NCBI GenBank assembly: GCA_015069495.1
Contig: SVIN01000002.1
Span: 1 to 64,000 of the forward strand
Length of the DNA stretch: 64,000 nucleotides
DNA from: Clostridiales bacterium
GTDB taxonomy: Bacteria > Bacillota > Clostridia > Christensenellales > Borkfalkiaceae
Reading direction: 5' to 3'
Numbering within the stretch: the first letter of the stretch is position 1; the number at the start of each line of letters is the position of its first letter. The notes under the pieces were generated by a model that saw only the letters and a program-made list of their open reading frames with translations, was not told where the DNA came from and ran no database searches. Shown here one piece after another: positions 8,233 through 16,920 of this stretch. A program made the position numbers and the translations under genes.

Positions 8233-9663
8233 CTACCCTCTTCTTCTCCGCAACATTCTCGCCAACCGCTCCTTATCCTTCTGAATAGCATTCTTCTCAG
8301 GCATAGCAGGCGCATTCTTCGGTCGGCTCATTAGGTAATACCTCATCTCGTCCAAACTATGATCATCCGCCTTTCTCGGTGCGTCACCACTCCCCCAATA
8401 ATACCCCTTCAACTCCCTGATTAAGTTCACACAAGTATTAAAGATGTAAATATTCGGCAAGCCGTTATCTCGCTTGAGATAACTTTTCACTCGCGCAATC
8501 CCCGAAAACAAATCTTTTTCCACGTCAGGATTCACCAAAATCCCACGCTCGTAAAACAACTCCACCACACTCTTGACCGCCCCCAAAGTCCTCTGCTTCG
8601 CCGCGCTGTCAATCAACGCGCAAACCCGTCCTCGGCTGTCCGCGTGCCAATCCAACTTACGGCAAATCTCCTTAATGGCATCCGCGTGATAATCAATATC
8701 CCGCCCCGCCTCATAATGTTCGTACACCACGTACACGTTATCGTCAAAATCCACCGCATACCAATGCGCCGATAAGGGATTATTCAAACCGGGGTCAATC
8801 GAAATATTATCCTGCCACTCTTTCGGTAAAGGAAAAGGCTCAATGACGTGAATTTGCTCGTCAAACTCCGGATACACCAACCCCGCCCCCTCGGAAGCAA
8901 ACCGCCCGTATCGGCGTGATTGTAAAGTCCTCTCGTCCATACTCGCCGTCAAGGAGTCCACTTCCCCTTCGTCAAGGTATGGATTATCGCTCCATTCCAT
9001 AAACTCGTACCACACCTCAGGGTCCTGCCTACGATTGAGAAAAATCTCATTGTATACGAACGTCAATCCCTTCAAAGGCGTCATCGTCCCAAAAATATCC
9101 CCTTTGCGGTCAAGTACACGCATTCGGCATTCCGCATATACGTCTTCGGGCGGTTCCTCGTCAAACCAAACAAAATCCAACGATGCCCCTTGAAACTTTT
9201 CCCTGCCTTGGTCACAGCTTTTAAACCCAATCACCGACACCCCGCCCAACACATTTTTCACGCGGATAAAATCAATAATCCCATGTTCAGGCGCATCCTT
9301 GCGCCCGCTTAGCATAACGATATCCTCAATCCAATCTCTGCGCAGATAATGTAAAATCTTCTTCTGCGCAACGTCACGTTGCACCTGCTGAGAAAGGGAA
9401 ACTACCCACCCACAAACGTCCATTCGATTCTGCCGATAGGGGTGAATACCCCGCGCCATATATACGCATTCCACCGCCCCGCATTCCGTTTTTCCCGAAC
9501 GATTTCCGCCGAATACCCAACGATTTCTCTTTCCGCTCTTGTGAAAAGCCAATTGCTTTTCATGCTTCTTTTCCCCCGTATTGTATAGGGCAAGCGCGTC
9601 CCCGCTCCTGCGCCGTTCCAACTCCGCTTCGATACGGCAAAGCTTTTCTACAATTTCTCTCAT
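8233..9663 (-). CDS. Phage terminase large subunit
   Basis: The DNA-packaging motor and nuclease. Numbering from the ATG at 9663 (476 residues): the Walker A motif FGGNRSGKTE lies near residue 50, Walker B FVWFDEEPPED near 160, and the RNase H-like nuclease begins at ISIDPGLNNP near 280 with DSAAKQ later (near 355). The sequence LYNTGEKKHEKQLAFHKS just before Walker A is typical of this family. The frame stays open upstream to a TTG at 9732 without a ribosome site. I chose the ATG (MREIVEKLCRIEAELERRR) because it gives the usual N-terminus and has a weak GGCGGTG. All catalytic motifs are present. Confidence 0.9.
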   Translation of the reverse strand: MREIVEKLCRIEAELERRRSGDALALYNTGEKKHEKQLAFHKSGKRNRWVFGGNRSGKTECGAVECVYMARGIHPYRQNRMDVCGWVVSLSQQVQRDVAQKKILHYLRRDWIEDIVMLSGRKDAPEHGIIDFIRVKNVLGGVSVIGFKSCDQGREKFQGASLDFVWFDEEPPEDVYAECRMRVLDRKGDIFGTMTPLKGLTFVYNEIFLNRRQDPEVWYEFMEWSDNPYLDEGEVDSLTASMDERTLQSRRYGRFASEGAGLVYPEFDEQIHVIEPFPLPKEWQDNISIDPGLNNPLSAHWYAVDFDDNVYVVYEHYEAGRDIDYHADAIKEICRKLDWHADSRGRVCALIDSAAKQRTLGAVKSVVELFYERGILVNPDVEKDLFSGIARVKSYLKRDNGLPNIYIFNTCVNLIRELKGYYWGSGDAPRKADDHSLDEMRYYLMSRPKNAPAMPEKNAIQKDKERLARMLRRRRG

Positions 9664-9767
9664 ATTCACCGCCAAACAGTCAAAAATCTTTCCCTCAAAC
9701 CCCATATAATCATAAAACCGATGATGATACAATTCGGAAAATACACGTTTACCAAAATCGTAATATT

Positions 9768-10634
9768 ATGAAAAAGTTCTTCCCGCGGAGCTTTCCGCTC
9801 CGACTTTTATGTTGTATAATTTTGCTTATGACGTTTCTGCTCCACCCCCGCGCAAACGTCCTTTTTTCACACAATTTCCCCACGGTAACTCCCGCAAATC
9901 CCACACCCATGTACGCAATGAATGCAAATTCCTGCAATTTCTCCGCCACGGCAAACCAACCAGCCAACCCCTTACATAAACCCGCATCGAACGTGCAAAA
10001 CTACTTTTTCCCGTCCGTCGGATCGTACGCTTGTATTCTCTCCGACGATACCTATTTTTACGCCTCAGCCGATGAACGGCGCGGTCTGTTCCTACTCCCA
10101 AAAACCTACTACGTCCGCTTGCTCGAATACCGCGCAGATTACTGTAAAGTGGAATACCAAACAGACGGCAGCACCGCCAAACGCTTGGTCGGTTACGCGC
10201 GGACAGCGGATTTAACGTTCGTCAGTTATACCCCCGCGCGCCCCTATCTGTACTATACGTTCGACCTGCATTACAAAATCGAAGATACCGCGCAAACAGA
10301 TTCCAACTTCTTAACCGAACTCACCCTTACTTGCGTGTACTATGGTGATTACATGATCGGGTCAGAACGCTACTGCTACGTTTTGCGGGGTGACGAATTC
10401 GGCTATGTTCCCAAGCCCTTCGACTTGCAATTTGAAGACAATCCCGAATATGCCGACTACCTCGCCAGCCTGCAACCCGACCCCGCACCAAGCGATTCCG
10501 CCTCGGACACAACGCCAAGCAACGCATCCCCCGCCCAAATCGCCATCTTGGTCGCCATTTGTTTGCTTGTACCAATCCTCGCGGCGCTCGTCTTAAAACC
10601 GCCCAGACGCCCGCCTTACGAATTGGACGATTAA
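9768..10634 (+). CDS. Secreted membrane-anchored SH3-like protein
   Basis: A 288-residue protein in opposite orientation to the phage cluster. Residues 1-25 are a signal peptide or N-terminal anchor (RLLCCIILLMTFLL). Residues 80-225 contain two beta-rich segments with SH3b-like features (YFYASADERRGLFLLP...YCKVEYQ...GYARTADLTFV, and YCYVLRGDEFGYVPK). A Pro/Ser/Asp linker leads to a C-terminal membrane helix (AQIAILVAICLLVPILAALVL) and a short basic tail. It contains MYAMNA at residues 48-53, encoded by a dispersed repeat copy (9906-9925). No ribosome site precedes the ATG. The architecture is shared with the 800-residue protein at 11499. Function unknown; a cell-envelope sensor or moron gene is possible. 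Confidence 0.75.
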   Translation: MKKFFPRSFPLRLLCCIILLMTFLLHPRANVLFSHNFPTVTPANPTPMYAMNANSCNFSATANQPANPLHKPASNVQNYFFPSVGSYACILSDDTYFYASADERRGLFLLPKTYYVRLLEYRADYCKVEYQTDGSTAKRLVGYARTADLTFVSYTPARPYLYYTFDLHYKIEDTAQTDSNFLTELTLTCVYYGDYMIGSERYCYVLRGDEFGYVPKPFDLQFEDNPEYADYLASLQPDPAPSDSASDTTPSNASPAQIAILVAICLLVPILAALVLKPPRRPPYELDD

Positions 10635-10648
10635 CACTACCAACAAAC

Positions 10649-11140
10649 TCACGACCATTTTTCCGCCAACACAGGCTTTCCCGCTTCTAAGTAACGGTAA
10701 ATTTTTCCAATCAGCTCCACACCCAACAGGTTGTTTTCAAACCAAGCTTTACTAAGACCCGCTATGGTCAACATCCCGCCAATCTTTTCGCCCAATCGCT
10801 GTTGGTATCGAAAATATTTCCGCTCGCTCCATGGCTTTTCCACACCGTCTTTCCCTCGATAGGTCAAAACCGCATTGCGCCGTTTCCCAAAATATCGCAT
10901 TTCAATCAACAGCCTTTCCAAATCGCTCAGCTTTGCCAAAGTCTTCTCAATCACGTCCCTCAGCCACAGTAGGCAATTTTTACGGAGAATCTCCTCCGCC
11001 AAATACTCCGCCAAACGCTCCGTACCATTCGGTGTGTAATAGGACAGCACCGCCTTGTTTTTGATATGTTCGGCATAATCTTCCCCCACCGTTTTCAACA
11101 TCGGATAGGCGTACAAAACCGCCTTGATGTAATTCTCCAA
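10649..11140 (-). CDS. Sigma-70 region 4-like regulator, phage late-regulator type
   Basis: A 163-residue protein starting with TTG at 11140, 8 bases after GAGGTG. The N-terminal half is helical. Residues 70-125 hold LSDLERLLIEMRYFGKR and, after a loop, WSERKYFRYQQRLGEKIGGML, which looks like the helix-turn-helix of sigma region 4. Small proteins of this kind (ArpU/RinA-like) activate phage late operons and are usually encoded just upstream of the terminase genes, as here. The role is inferred from the HTH pattern and position. It could act on the virion module downstream on the same strand. Confidence 0.65.
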   Translation of the reverse strand: MENYIKAVLYAYPMLKTVGEDYAEHIKNKAVLSYYTPNGTERLAEYLAEEILRKNCLLWLRDVIEKTLAKLSDLERLLIEMRYFGKRRNAVLTYRGKDGVEKPWSERKYFRYQQRLGEKIGGMLTIAGLSKAWFENNLLGVELIGKIYRYLEAGKPVLAEKWS

Positions 11141-11461
11141 AAAATATCACCTCATTTGAACCAACGTTCCATTATTCACTTACCCCGCAATCGCTTGTCA
11201 GGTCGGGCAAGTGGGCTTATTATGTCACGATTTCCAAAAATTGCAAGTCCTTTCTGCCATTTTTTTGATATAAAACACGAACATTTGTTCGCTTTACACT
11301 CGAAACGCCTTGTTAAATATGACAAATATATGCCTATTTTAACCATCTATTATGCGTATATATATTATCCTAATATAATGTAAACTCCTTTAACAATAGC
11401 AAGTCCTTTCCCAATTTCGAAAAAAACCTTTTTATCATAGATAAAAATTGAATTTATCCTA
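11141..11461. other. AT-rich intergenic stretch
   Basis: A 320-base divergent gap between the HTH regulator and the propeller protein. It holds runs of TATATATA and no supported reading frame, RNA gene or repeat. Signals for the minus-strand regulator probably lie near 11150-11250, but no clear consensus promoter is seen. Confidence 0.6.
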
Positions 11462-11490
11462 TTGACAATATCGTTTGTTCATGGTATAAT
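11462..11490 (+). promoter_or_regulatory. Consensus sigma-A promoter, nearly leaderless
   Basis: Perfect TTGACA (11462-11467), 17-bp spacer, perfect TATAAT (11485-11490). The start codon lies at 11499, only 8 bases beyond the -10 box. The expected transcription start (about 11497) leaves a leader of 0-2 bases and no ribosome site. Confidence 0.85.
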
Positions 11491-11498
11491 GATTTTGT

Positions 11499-13901
11499 AT
11501 GAGAAAAAATAAGGTGACAATTATATCCATGGCAATTCTATCCGCGCTGACGTTTACAGCGACGGCGGAGTTTTGCGCGCAAAATCAACCGATTACCGCC
11601 TCCGCAAACTCCATAACCGTGGAACCGATTTCTCCTTTTCATCTCTACGAGGGCGAGGATATAAATCATACGGCTTACGAACAGTATTTGTCTTTGACTG
11701 CCCCCACGGCTGTGGCAGTCACAAACAACTACACGGCAATCGCGGACGGCAAAACTCTTCACGTTTACGACCGCACCGCAAATCAATACAACGAATACGT
11801 CCATACGGAAGAAATCACACAGCTTGCTTTTGACGACGCGGATAATATCTATTTCTTGTCGGAATTGGAATTGTGGACAATTCCCGCAAAAGATTTATCC
11901 AACGCTTCCAAAGTGAATCATATCAGCGCGCTTGGTTTTACTTTATACGACAACGCGTTGTACTACAACACAACCCTGAAAAAAATCAAACGCTATGACT
12001 TGTCGAATGGCGATACGGATGAATACACTCTGCCCAACGTCTTGCAAGCGGATTCCCCTTTGACCTTTGCTAAGGGCAATTTGTACTGTATCTGCAAAGA
12101 CGATGACGGCAACTCAGCGCTCACAAAAATCAACCCTGGCACAACACAAGTCACCTCGATAGCAAGTTTCCCCGCCCCCATTCTCTCCATGGCAATTTCC
12201 AACAATCTGTTTTGCGCCGTGACCGAATCGGGCAACTTCCAGGTATATAACCTCGGCAATTTAAAGGGTGAAGCGATTACGGACACCGCTTTGGATGCAA
12301 CGGACAAAGGCGGTTACCGCGCCCTCTTCGCAAAAGGCGACGACGTATATGCAGTACGCGGAAACTCCATTCGTTTGTATTCTACGGAAGATTCGGCATT
12401 CACCGATTTTGAAATCAACGCCGCGTCCTCATCCCCCCACCGTTTAGACGGAGCAAACGAAGTATACCTTGCTGAAAATAAACTGTTTATCGCAGACGAT
12501 AACAACGATAGAATTTCAGTATATAACACCACGGACAAAGTTTTCGAACAAGCGATTCCCTCAACACTGCCCGACCCGTTTTTATCCTCGTATGCTGAAA
12601 CCCTATTGGTTTCTTCTGCGCAGGAAACATTCCTTTACAGCTTATCGGGTAAGAGTTACGGGGAAACCTTGCTCCATATTCCTACCGAAGATTTAGACGG
12701 CAACGTCATTGGTACGACCTGTGTATACGATCGGTACTACCTCTTAACGGACGGTGGGTATTGTTACACGCTGACCCAAAAGGACGGTGTTTGGGGATAT
12801 ATACAAACGCAAACCATTCCTTACGCTTCGGCATTTACCGCGGACGTTTTCGGCAGTTTATACGTGATGTATAACAATGGGGATTTATACCGCTTTACCG
12901 AGCAAGAATTAACCACACCCAACACGACGGGTATGAAAATTTTAGAAGACTTACCCGAAGTGGAAAAACTCGCAGTGGACTACGAGAATAACCTCTACGC
13001 CCTGTGTGATGGTGAAATGAGAAAATATCTCAGTAAGGAAAATTATGAAACGTACGAATCCTGCACGCCTTCGCATGATAATGTCGTTAAAGACGAAACG
13101 CCCCGCGTAATTTCCTTTGCATTTGGCGTAGAAGACAAACATACCTATTTCCTTTACGAAAACAATTATCTGGTAAAATCGAACGAGTTGCCGATTTCTA
13201 CCGTCTCCGCTATTAAAGTCAGTGAGGCTGGCAAATCTATTTTTAGCGCAGAACAGACAGATTTCGAAGTGGTCAAAATTCCCGCTGAAACCATTTTGAT
13301 TGAATTTGACATTACAGCTTTGCAAAACGCGGACAAAGACGCAGACTTTCCATATATAGCGTTCTTGCGCCCTCATACTGAAATAACAGCTTTAAAAATA
13401 GGGGAAGAAGGCAATCATTCCATTATCGTTGTGCCGAATGACACCATAGGATATAAGGCGTACCTTGTCGAAACACGCGAATGTTCCACTCTTACCGAAA
13501 CCGATTACCGCAAGAGTTATACCGAGCCAATCAAAGGGTATTTAACCAACATGGTTTCCGTGTACAAATACCCCTATTTAAACAAACTGTTGACAGTGGC
13601 GGATTTATCCCGCGGTGAAAACGTAACTTTGATTGGCGAAGTCACAGGACTCAACTACGAATATTACGAAATCGCCTACACAACGGAAGGCGGTAAAACC
13701 GTAACGGGTTTTATACCGAAAGATTACATCCTGTCCTTTGACGGCAGAACCCCTACCAGTGAAACCGTAACCTACGGCAATACGGAAGATGATAAAGACA
13801 CCGTTTGGCGTTTCACGTATATCGCTTTAGGCTTTGTTGCCATCGGGATTTTGGTTGATTTCCTGTTGCTGCGCAAACCTAAAGAAACCGAAGAAAACTA
13901 A
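11499..13901 (+). CDS. Exported beta-propeller and SH3-like membrane-anchored protein
   Basis: An 800-residue protein with an N-terminal signal sequence (MRKNK then a hydrophobic stretch to about residue 25). Residues 50-560 are repeated blades of propeller type (TAIADGKTLHVYDRTANQ, LYVMYNNGDLYRFT, LYALCDGEMRKYL). Residues 660-745 are an SH3b-like segment ending GFIPKDYILSFDG. A membrane helix (FTYIALGFVAIGILVDFLLL) and a short charged tail end the protein. The ATG at 11499 is kept because it provides the basic n-region; an internal ATG at 11529 would remove it. The shared layout with the gene at 9768 suggests related envelope functions. Substrate or partner unknown. Confidence 0.8.
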   Translation: MRKNKVTIISMAILSALTFTATAEFCAQNQPITASANSITVEPISPFHLYEGEDINHTAYEQYLSLTAPTAVAVTNNYTAIADGKTLHVYDRTANQYNEYVHTEEITQLAFDDADNIYFLSELELWTIPAKDLSNASKVNHISALGFTLYDNALYYNTTLKKIKRYDLSNGDTDEYTLPNVLQADSPLTFAKGNLYCICKDDDGNSALTKINPGTTQVTSIASFPAPILSMAISNNLFCAVTESGNFQVYNLGNLKGEAITDTALDATDKGGYRALFAKGDDVYAVRGNSIRLYSTEDSAFTDFEINAASSSPHRLDGANEVYLAENKLFIADDNNDRISVYNTTDKVFEQAIPSTLPDPFLSSYAETLLVSSAQETFLYSLSGKSYGETLLHIPTEDLDGNVIGTTCVYDRYYLLTDGGYCYTLTQKDGVWGYIQTQTIPYASAFTADVFGSLYVMYNNGDLYRFTEQELTTPNTTGMKILEDLPEVEKLAVDYENNLYALCDGEMRKYLSKENYETYESCTPSHDNVVKDETPRVISFAFGVEDKHTYFLYENNYLVKSNELPISTVSAIKVSEAGKSIFSAEQTDFEVVKIPAETILIEFDITALQNADKDADFPYIAFLRPHTEITALKIGEEGNHSIIVVPNDTIGYKAYLVETRECSTLTETDYRKSYTEPIKGYLTNMVSVYKYPYLNKLLTVADLSRGENVTLIGEVTGLNYEYYEIAYTTEGGKTVTGFIPKDYILSFDGRTPTSETVTYGNTEDDKDTVWRFTYIALGFVAIGILVDFLLLRKPKETEEN

Positions 13902-13937
13902 AAACGCGCCCACTCAAGGCGCGCTTGCAGTATTTTT

Positions 13938-14163
13938 CCGTAAAAAATCAATCGAATACTGAGATAGAACCGAAAAAAACAAGGTGCTATCGCAGTGAGC
14001 GATTGTTTAGGCTTGCCGATTTTACGAGGTAAACACAAGAAAGGCAAGCGCTACGCGAGGGCGCATACCCTCTGCGGTCTGTAACCGAGCGTAACGCACA
14101 GAATTGCGCAGGGTTTCCCCGTAAAAAAGCAATCGAATACTGAGATAGAACCGAAAAAAACAG
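13938..14163 (+). repeat. Direct repeat pair framing a structured mgtE leader
   Basis: Two 45-base copies (13938-13982 and 14119-14163) share AATCGAATACTGAGATAGAA and a following CCGAAAAAAACA. The 136 bases between contain hairpins such as ATCGC/GCGAT (about 13989-14005) and GCTTGCC/GGCAAGC (about 14012-14050). A GC-rich inverted repeat CGCGCC/GGCGCG at 13905-13923 may weakly terminate the preceding gene. The 400-base region 13902-14302 has no large gene. It does not match the M-box magnesium riboswitch by eye. Confidence 0.7.
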
Positions 14164-14165
14164 GA

Positions 14166-14232
14166 GGAACGATTTATGTCAGATTATCACCCAAGCGTAG
14201 ACCCGCTAAGTCAAATGACTACGGATCGTTCC
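14166..14232 (+). promoter_or_regulatory. Hairpin that can mask the leader ORF ribosome site
   Basis: GGAACGAT (14166-14173), directly overlapping AGGAGG of the small ORF, is complementary to ATCGTTCC (14225-14232). An inner pair CGTAG (14196-14200) and CTACG (14219-14223) extends the fold. Pairing would hide the ribosome site, and ribosomes on the ORF would open it. A regulatory switch is inferred. Confidence 0.45.
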
Positions 14233-14250
14233 GCTTGCCATTTGCACTGA
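14176..14250 (+). CDS. 24-codon leader ORF upstream of mgtE
   Basis: ATG at 14176 lies 8 bases after a perfect AGGAGG (14162-14167) and the frame closes with TGA at 14250. The peptide is MSDYHPSVDPLSQMTTD followed by RSACHLH. It has two Asp, two Pro and three His residues and ends in a Cys-x-His motif that could bind metal. It lies 52 bases before the MgtE start on the same strand. Magnesium transporter genes elsewhere use leader peptides that stall or abort ribosomes to sense magnesium; whether this peptide does so is conjecture. I do not recognise it as a known peptide. Confidence 0.6.
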   Translation: MSDYHPSVDPLSQMTTDRSACHLH

Positions 14251-14302
14251 TTACGAGTATACGCTACCCCGATTTTTTATATTTTGTTGGAGGTAGAGTA
14301 TC

Positions 14303-15970
14303 ATGGAAAAGGAATTCTACGAGCTGTTAATTGCTCAAAATTTCGAAGAAGCGGCTGAACTTGTGGCAAAAGAAAGCCCCGAGGACATCGCACATATTCT
14401 CAATGAATTGGCAAACGAAAACGAAGGTTTGCTGATTCCTTTTTGTTGCGCAATGGAAAGCGAATTGCTTGCCGATGCGCTTATTTTATTGGACAAAACC
14501 GTACAGGAAAAAATCCTCGGCGGTCTGCACGACGATGAGTTGGAAGCCGTCATGGACGAAGTCTCCTTGGACGATACCGTGGACATCATCGAGGAAATGC
14601 CCGAAGCGTTGGTTCGCCGTATCGCCGAGCTTGACGATATCATGCAATTGCTGAAAGAACGCAATTATGCCGTCTTAAAACCCCTGCTTGCATCCATGAA
14701 CGCAATCGACCTTGCGGAAGTTTTCGAAGAAACGGAAAGCGATACCGAGCTTTTGATTCTCTTCCGTATTCTCCCCAAGGACCTTGCGGCGGAAACCTTT
14801 GTCGAAATGGACGCCGACGTCACCAAACGCCTCATCAATAAGCTGAGCGATCGAGAATTGCGCGCCGTCATGGACGAACTGTTCTTGGACGATACGGTCG
14901 ACTTGATTGAGGAAATGCCCGCCAGCGTCGTAAAACGCGTCTTGGCGCAAAGCGACAGCGAAACGCGCGCTTGCATCAACGAATTGTTAAAATATCCCAA
15001 GGACAGCGCAGGCAGTATCATGACCATCGAGTTTGTTTCCCTGCGCCCTACGATGACGGTTGACGATGCATTTGAACGCATCCGCCGTACGGCAATCGAC
15101 AAGGAAACCATCTACACCTGCTACGTCATCGACCCCACCAATACCTTACTTGGTTTGGTCACCGCAAAGGATTTGATGCTTGCGCCCAAAACCGCACTCA
15201 TCGAAGAAATCATGAACGACAACGTGATTTACGCCCATACGGAAGACGATAAGGAAGAGGTCGCACGTACCATTTCCGATTACGGTTTCCTGGCCTTACC
15301 CGTTGTTGACCGTGAAATGCGCCTCGTCGGTATCGTTACCGTCGACGACGCAATGACCGTCTTGCAGGAAGAAAACACGGAAGATATCGCGAAGATGGCG
15401 GCTATTACCCCCACCGACCGACCTTATCTGAAAACGGGGGTATTCACCTTGTGGAAAACCCGCGTACTGTGGTTGCTCATCCTCATGCTTGGGTCTACTT
15501 TCACTTCGCTCATCCTAAACACCTACGAAGCTAGGTTACTCCCTTGTTTGGTGGCATGTGTGCCCATGATTATGGGTACGGGCGGTAATTCCGGCTCGCA
15601 AGCGTCCGTTACCGTCATCCGCGCCATTTCACTCGGTGAAGTAGAATCCCGCGACGTCGGTAAAGTCATTTGGAAAGAATTGCGCGCCTCGCTCATGCTT
15701 GGGCTTACCCTCGCGGCGGTTTGTTTTGTCAAATTGATCTTCTTAGACGGCATGTTGCTCGGCATCGAAGGATATACCCCCATCGTTTGTTTGATTGTCT
15801 GCCTCGCCCTGCTGTGTGCGGTAGTAGCGGCAAAATTGGTCGGTGCAATATTGCCCATCCTTGCAAAGCTGTTACACCTCGACCCTGCGGTTGTGGCAAA
15901 CCCCTTCATCACCACCATCGTAGACGCAGTATCCGTATTATTGCTTTGCGGTTTATCCATTCTACTGTAA
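14303..15970 (+). CDS. mgtE: MgtE magnesium transporter with duplicated N domain
   Basis: A 555-residue magnesium channel/transporter, about 100 residues longer than usual (about 450). The ATG has TTGGAGGTA upstream. The cytoplasmic MgtE_N domain occurs twice: the first copy ends LDDTVDIIEEMPEALVRRI (about residue 105), the second ends LDDTVDLIEEMPASVVKRVL (about residue 217). Then come the paired CBS domains (about 225-360) with YPKDSAGSIMT and the connecting helix. The membrane part has five helices and the signature PMIMGTGGNSGSQAS in TM2. The N domain is an acidic superhelix that helps magnesium gate the channel, so duplication could change gating. All pore features look intact. Confidence 0.93.
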   Translation: MEKEFYELLIAQNFEEAAELVAKESPEDIAHILNELANENEGLLIPFCCAMESELLADALILLDKTVQEKILGGLHDDELEAVMDEVSLDDTVDIIEEMPEALVRRIAELDDIMQLLKERNYAVLKPLLASMNAIDLAEVFEETESDTELLILFRILPKDLAAETFVEMDADVTKRLINKLSDRELRAVMDELFLDDTVDLIEEMPASVVKRVLAQSDSETRACINELLKYPKDSAGSIMTIEFVSLRPTMTVDDAFERIRRTAIDKETIYTCYVIDPTNTLLGLVTAKDLMLAPKTALIEEIMNDNVIYAHTEDDKEEVARTISDYGFLALPVVDREMRLVGIVTVDDAMTVLQEENTEDIAKMAAITPTDRPYLKTGVFTLWKTRVLWLLILMLGSTFTSLILNTYEARLLPCLVACVPMIMGTGGNSGSQASVTVIRAISLGEVESRDVGKVIWKELRASLMLGLTLAAVCFVKLIFLDGMLLGIEGYTPIVCLIVCLALLCAVVAAKLVGAILPILAKLLHLDPAVVANPFITTIVDAVSVLLLCGLSILL

Positions 15971-15983
15971 AAAAATGCATACG

Positions 15984-16014
15984 AAAAGGAGTTGGTTTCC
16001 CAACTCCTTTTTTT
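15984..16014. terminator. Bidirectional terminator between mgtE and cysK
   Basis: AAAGGAGTTGG and CCAACTCCTTT (15985-16010) form an 11-bp stem with a TTT-type loop, followed by TTTT on the plus strand and preceded by AAAA. It serves mgtE (plus) and, less clearly, cysK (minus), which ends at 16013. Confidence 0.85.
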
Positions 16015-16909
16015 AATTCAACGCGTACCTGCCCCCCTCGTCGGGTAAAATCGTCACAATATTTTTCCCTGCATTTTCCGCACGTTTAGCCAACGCAATT
16101 GCCGCAACGACCGCCGCACCTGAAGATATCCCCACAGACAAACCTTCCGATTTATACAGCGTTTTTGCCATGGCAATCGATTCCTCATCCGTCACGGTCA
16201 ACACTTCATCATACACCGAGCAATCCAACACTTTGGGGATAAAGTTCGCCCCAATGCCTTGTATGCCATGTCTACCCGCTTTGCCTTGCGACAGCAAGGG
16301 GGAAGCGGCGGGCTCTACCGCCACCACGCGCACGTTGGGGTTTTGCTGTTTGAGGTATTTCCCTACCCCCGTCAGCGTACCGCCCGTGCCTACGCATGCC
16401 ACAAATATATCCACCTGCCCTTGGGTTTGTTTCCAAATTTCCACCCCCGTGGTATGGTAATGCGCCAACGCGCAAACAGGGTTGTTAAATTGGTCCGCAA
16501 GAATGGCGTTGGGGGTGTTTTGTAAAAGCTCCTGCGCGCGTTCCACCGCGGCAGACATTCCTTTCGCCCCATCCGTCAAAACCACTTCCGCGCCATAATC
16601 TGCAAGAATTTGACGGCGTTGCACGGACATACTGTCGGGCATCACAATCACCGCGCGATATCCGCGCTGCCTGCAAACGTACGCAAGCCCAATCCCCGTA
16701 TTCCCCGAAGTCGCCTCAATCACCGTACCGCCCGCAGTCAATCGACCGCTTTTTTCCGCATCTTCCACAATAGCAAGCGCAACGCGGTCCTTGATAGACC
16801 CCGCGGGATTTACACCTTCAACCTTAGCAAAAATGCGCGCCGAAAGACACGCATCTATCTTGTCAAGCCGCACCAGCGGCGTATTGCCTATCTCTTTCAT
16901 CAAAGACAT
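16013..16909 (-). CDS. cysK: Cysteine synthase (O-acetylserine sulfhydrylase)
   Basis: A 298-residue PLP enzyme making cysteine from O-acetylserine and sulfide. The PLP lysine is K40 in NPAGSIKDR; the substrate loop TSGNTG is near residue 67; the phosphate loop GTGGT near 173 and the SSGAA segment near 263 are present. The C-terminus (DEGGRYALN) is shorter than usual, and its codons overlap a copy of the dispersed CAACGCGTACCTGCCCCC element (16017-16036). It lies 11 bases after the phosphatase gene, so it is probably the last gene of the radC/two-component/phosphatase run. Confidence 0.93.
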   Translation of the reverse strand: MSLMKEIGNTPLVRLDKIDACLSARIFAKVEGVNPAGSIKDRVALAIVEDAEKSGRLTAGGTVIEATSGNTGIGLAYVCRQRGYRAVIVMPDSMSVQRRQILADYGAEVVLTDGAKGMSAAVERAQELLQNTPNAILADQFNNPVCALAHYHTTGVEIWKQTQGQVDIFVACVGTGGTLTGVGKYLKQQNPNVRVVAVEPAASPLLSQGKAGRHGIQGIGANFIPKVLDCSVYDEVLTVTDEESIAMAKTLYKSEGLSVGISSGAAVVAAIALAKRAENAGKNIVTILPDEGGRYALN

Positions 16910-16920
16910 GCCCCCTACAT

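Noticed and set aside
13902-14302. M-box magnesium riboswitch upstream of mgtE
   Set aside because: The conserved M-box sequence blocks cannot be found by eye; the region is reported as an unidentified structured leader.
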